Below, piece after piece: positions 63,544 to 64,000 of a stretch of DNA of 64,000 nucleotides. Source of the DNA: CAWAYH01 sp963786195 (GTDB lineage Bacteria > Acidobacteriota > Vicinamibacteria > Vicinamibacterales > 2-12-FULL-66-21). Made by a program: the position numbers and the translations under genes. Position 1 is the stretch's first letter. Each line of letters starts with the position of its first letter. Location of the stretch: contig CAWAYH010000006.1 of NCBI GenBank assembly GCA_963786195.1, forward strand, positions 248,001 to 312,000, given 5' to 3'. The notes beneath the pieces are model-generated. The model did not search any database, was not told where the DNA came from, and worked only from the letters and a program-made list of their open reading frames with translations.

Positions 63544-64000
63544 TCAGCTATCAGCTTTCAGCTTCTCAGCTAGTCCGTCGTACATTCCCGATCGCGGCAC
63601 CGGAACGGCCTCGAGCAGCCGGTCGATCAGCGTGTCGCTCGTGATGCCTTCGGACTGCGCGTGGAAGTTCGTCAGCATCGCGGTGCCGCAGCACCGGATG
63701 CGCGAGCGCGCGAATGTCGTCGAAGTTCACGTGATAGCGCCCGCTCGTGAGCGCGCGGGCCTTGGCGCCGAGCACGAGGTACTGCGCCGCACGCACGCTG
63801 GCGCCGAACGCCACCCACTTCTTGAGCTGTCGGGCGCGTTCGGCGACTTCGGCCGGCTCGAGCGCACGAGGCTGAGCGCGTAGCGCATCACCGGCTCGGC
63901 GACCGGCACCCGCCGCACGAGCCGCTGGAACGCCACCAGCTCCGGACCGCTCACCGGCTGCTCGAACTTCGGCTCGAGGATCGCCGTCGTCGTCCGAACG
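63544..64000 (-). CDS. MoxR-family AAA ATPase, C-terminal part (N-terminus off the right edge)
   Basis: The visible end of the protein reads LSGPELVAFQRLVRRVPVAE, VAFGASVRAAQYLVLGAKAR, HVNFDDIRALAHPVLRHR, then, in other frames, GITSDTLIDRLLEAVPVPRS, ending GLAEKLKADS at 63544. This is the typical C-terminal lid of MoxR; the Walker motifs are outside the window. Five bases before the DUF58 start. Confidence 0.85.

Noticed and set aside
63544..63575. AGCTGAAAGCTGATAGC low-complexity word, first taken as another intergenic element
   Set aside because: It codes the MoxR C-terminus (GLAEKLKADS) up to its stop codon.

Overview
The window is high-GC bacterial DNA that reads like an Acidobacteriota genome, most likely of the Vicinamibacteria type. 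This is inferred from gene content, not from a marker gene. The pointers are two ADOP-type MacB/FtsX permeases, an ECF sigma factor of the TIGR02999 kind next to a Ser/Thr kinase with TPRs, a MoxR-DUF58-BatA-DUF4175-DUF4159 cluster, and many secreted peptidases (M16, M36, S9, M55). No rRNA, tRNA, CRISPR array or intact mobile element was seen.

Layout. 0-4.6 kb (minus): a kelch/RHS surface protein running off the left edge, then a secreted IPT/PPC-like protein that itself carries YD repeats. 4.7-6.2 kb: an AraC-type regulator and a 1-Cys peroxiredoxin. 6.5-14.3 kb (plus): ECF sigma factor, transmembrane Ser/Thr kinase and two related exported proteins of unknown function, probably one signalling unit. 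14.4-28.5 kb: M16 peptidase, M36 fungalysin with CARDB domains, a membrane-TPR protein, a TSUP permease, an S9 peptidase and a HEMTH-motif protein. 28.6-33.4 kb is a lower-GC graveyard: a permease tail copy, a Clp-N fragment, an ankyrin fragment, an IS66 remnant, a damaged ADOP permease and two related small cysteine-rich secreted peptides. 33.4-39.5 kb (minus): REC-AraC response regulator, ADOP permease, a cytochrome c/copper monooxygenase-like protein and its overlapping secreted partner.

39.5-46.1 kb (minus) is a diaminopimelate/lysine operon, asd-lysC-dapB-dapA-dapD-dapE, with tightly coupled junctions. It is preceded by a strong sigma70-like promoter, a short basic leader ORF and an intrinsic terminator before asd, which together look like an attenuator. 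Two of its internal gaps are filled by unusual heptamer-based low-complexity elements, one of them a roughly 270-nt inverted repeat. 46.1-55.6 kb holds a YCF48-like propeller, a MATE exporter, an M55 aminopeptidase, a HEAT-repeat protein, small membrane proteins, a dienelactone hydrolase, a methyltransferase and an ankyrin protein. 55.7-64.0 kb (minus) is the MoxR-DUF58-BatA-DUF4175-DUF4159 cluster, cut by the right edge.

Sequence quality matters here. About one long gene in two in the first 55 kb, and nearly every gene after it, reads correctly only if single-base frameshifts are allowed. The conserved sequence continues in another frame each time, so these look like uncorrected assembly errors rather than pseudogenes. 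Such genes are given as single spans with the approximate shift positions noted.
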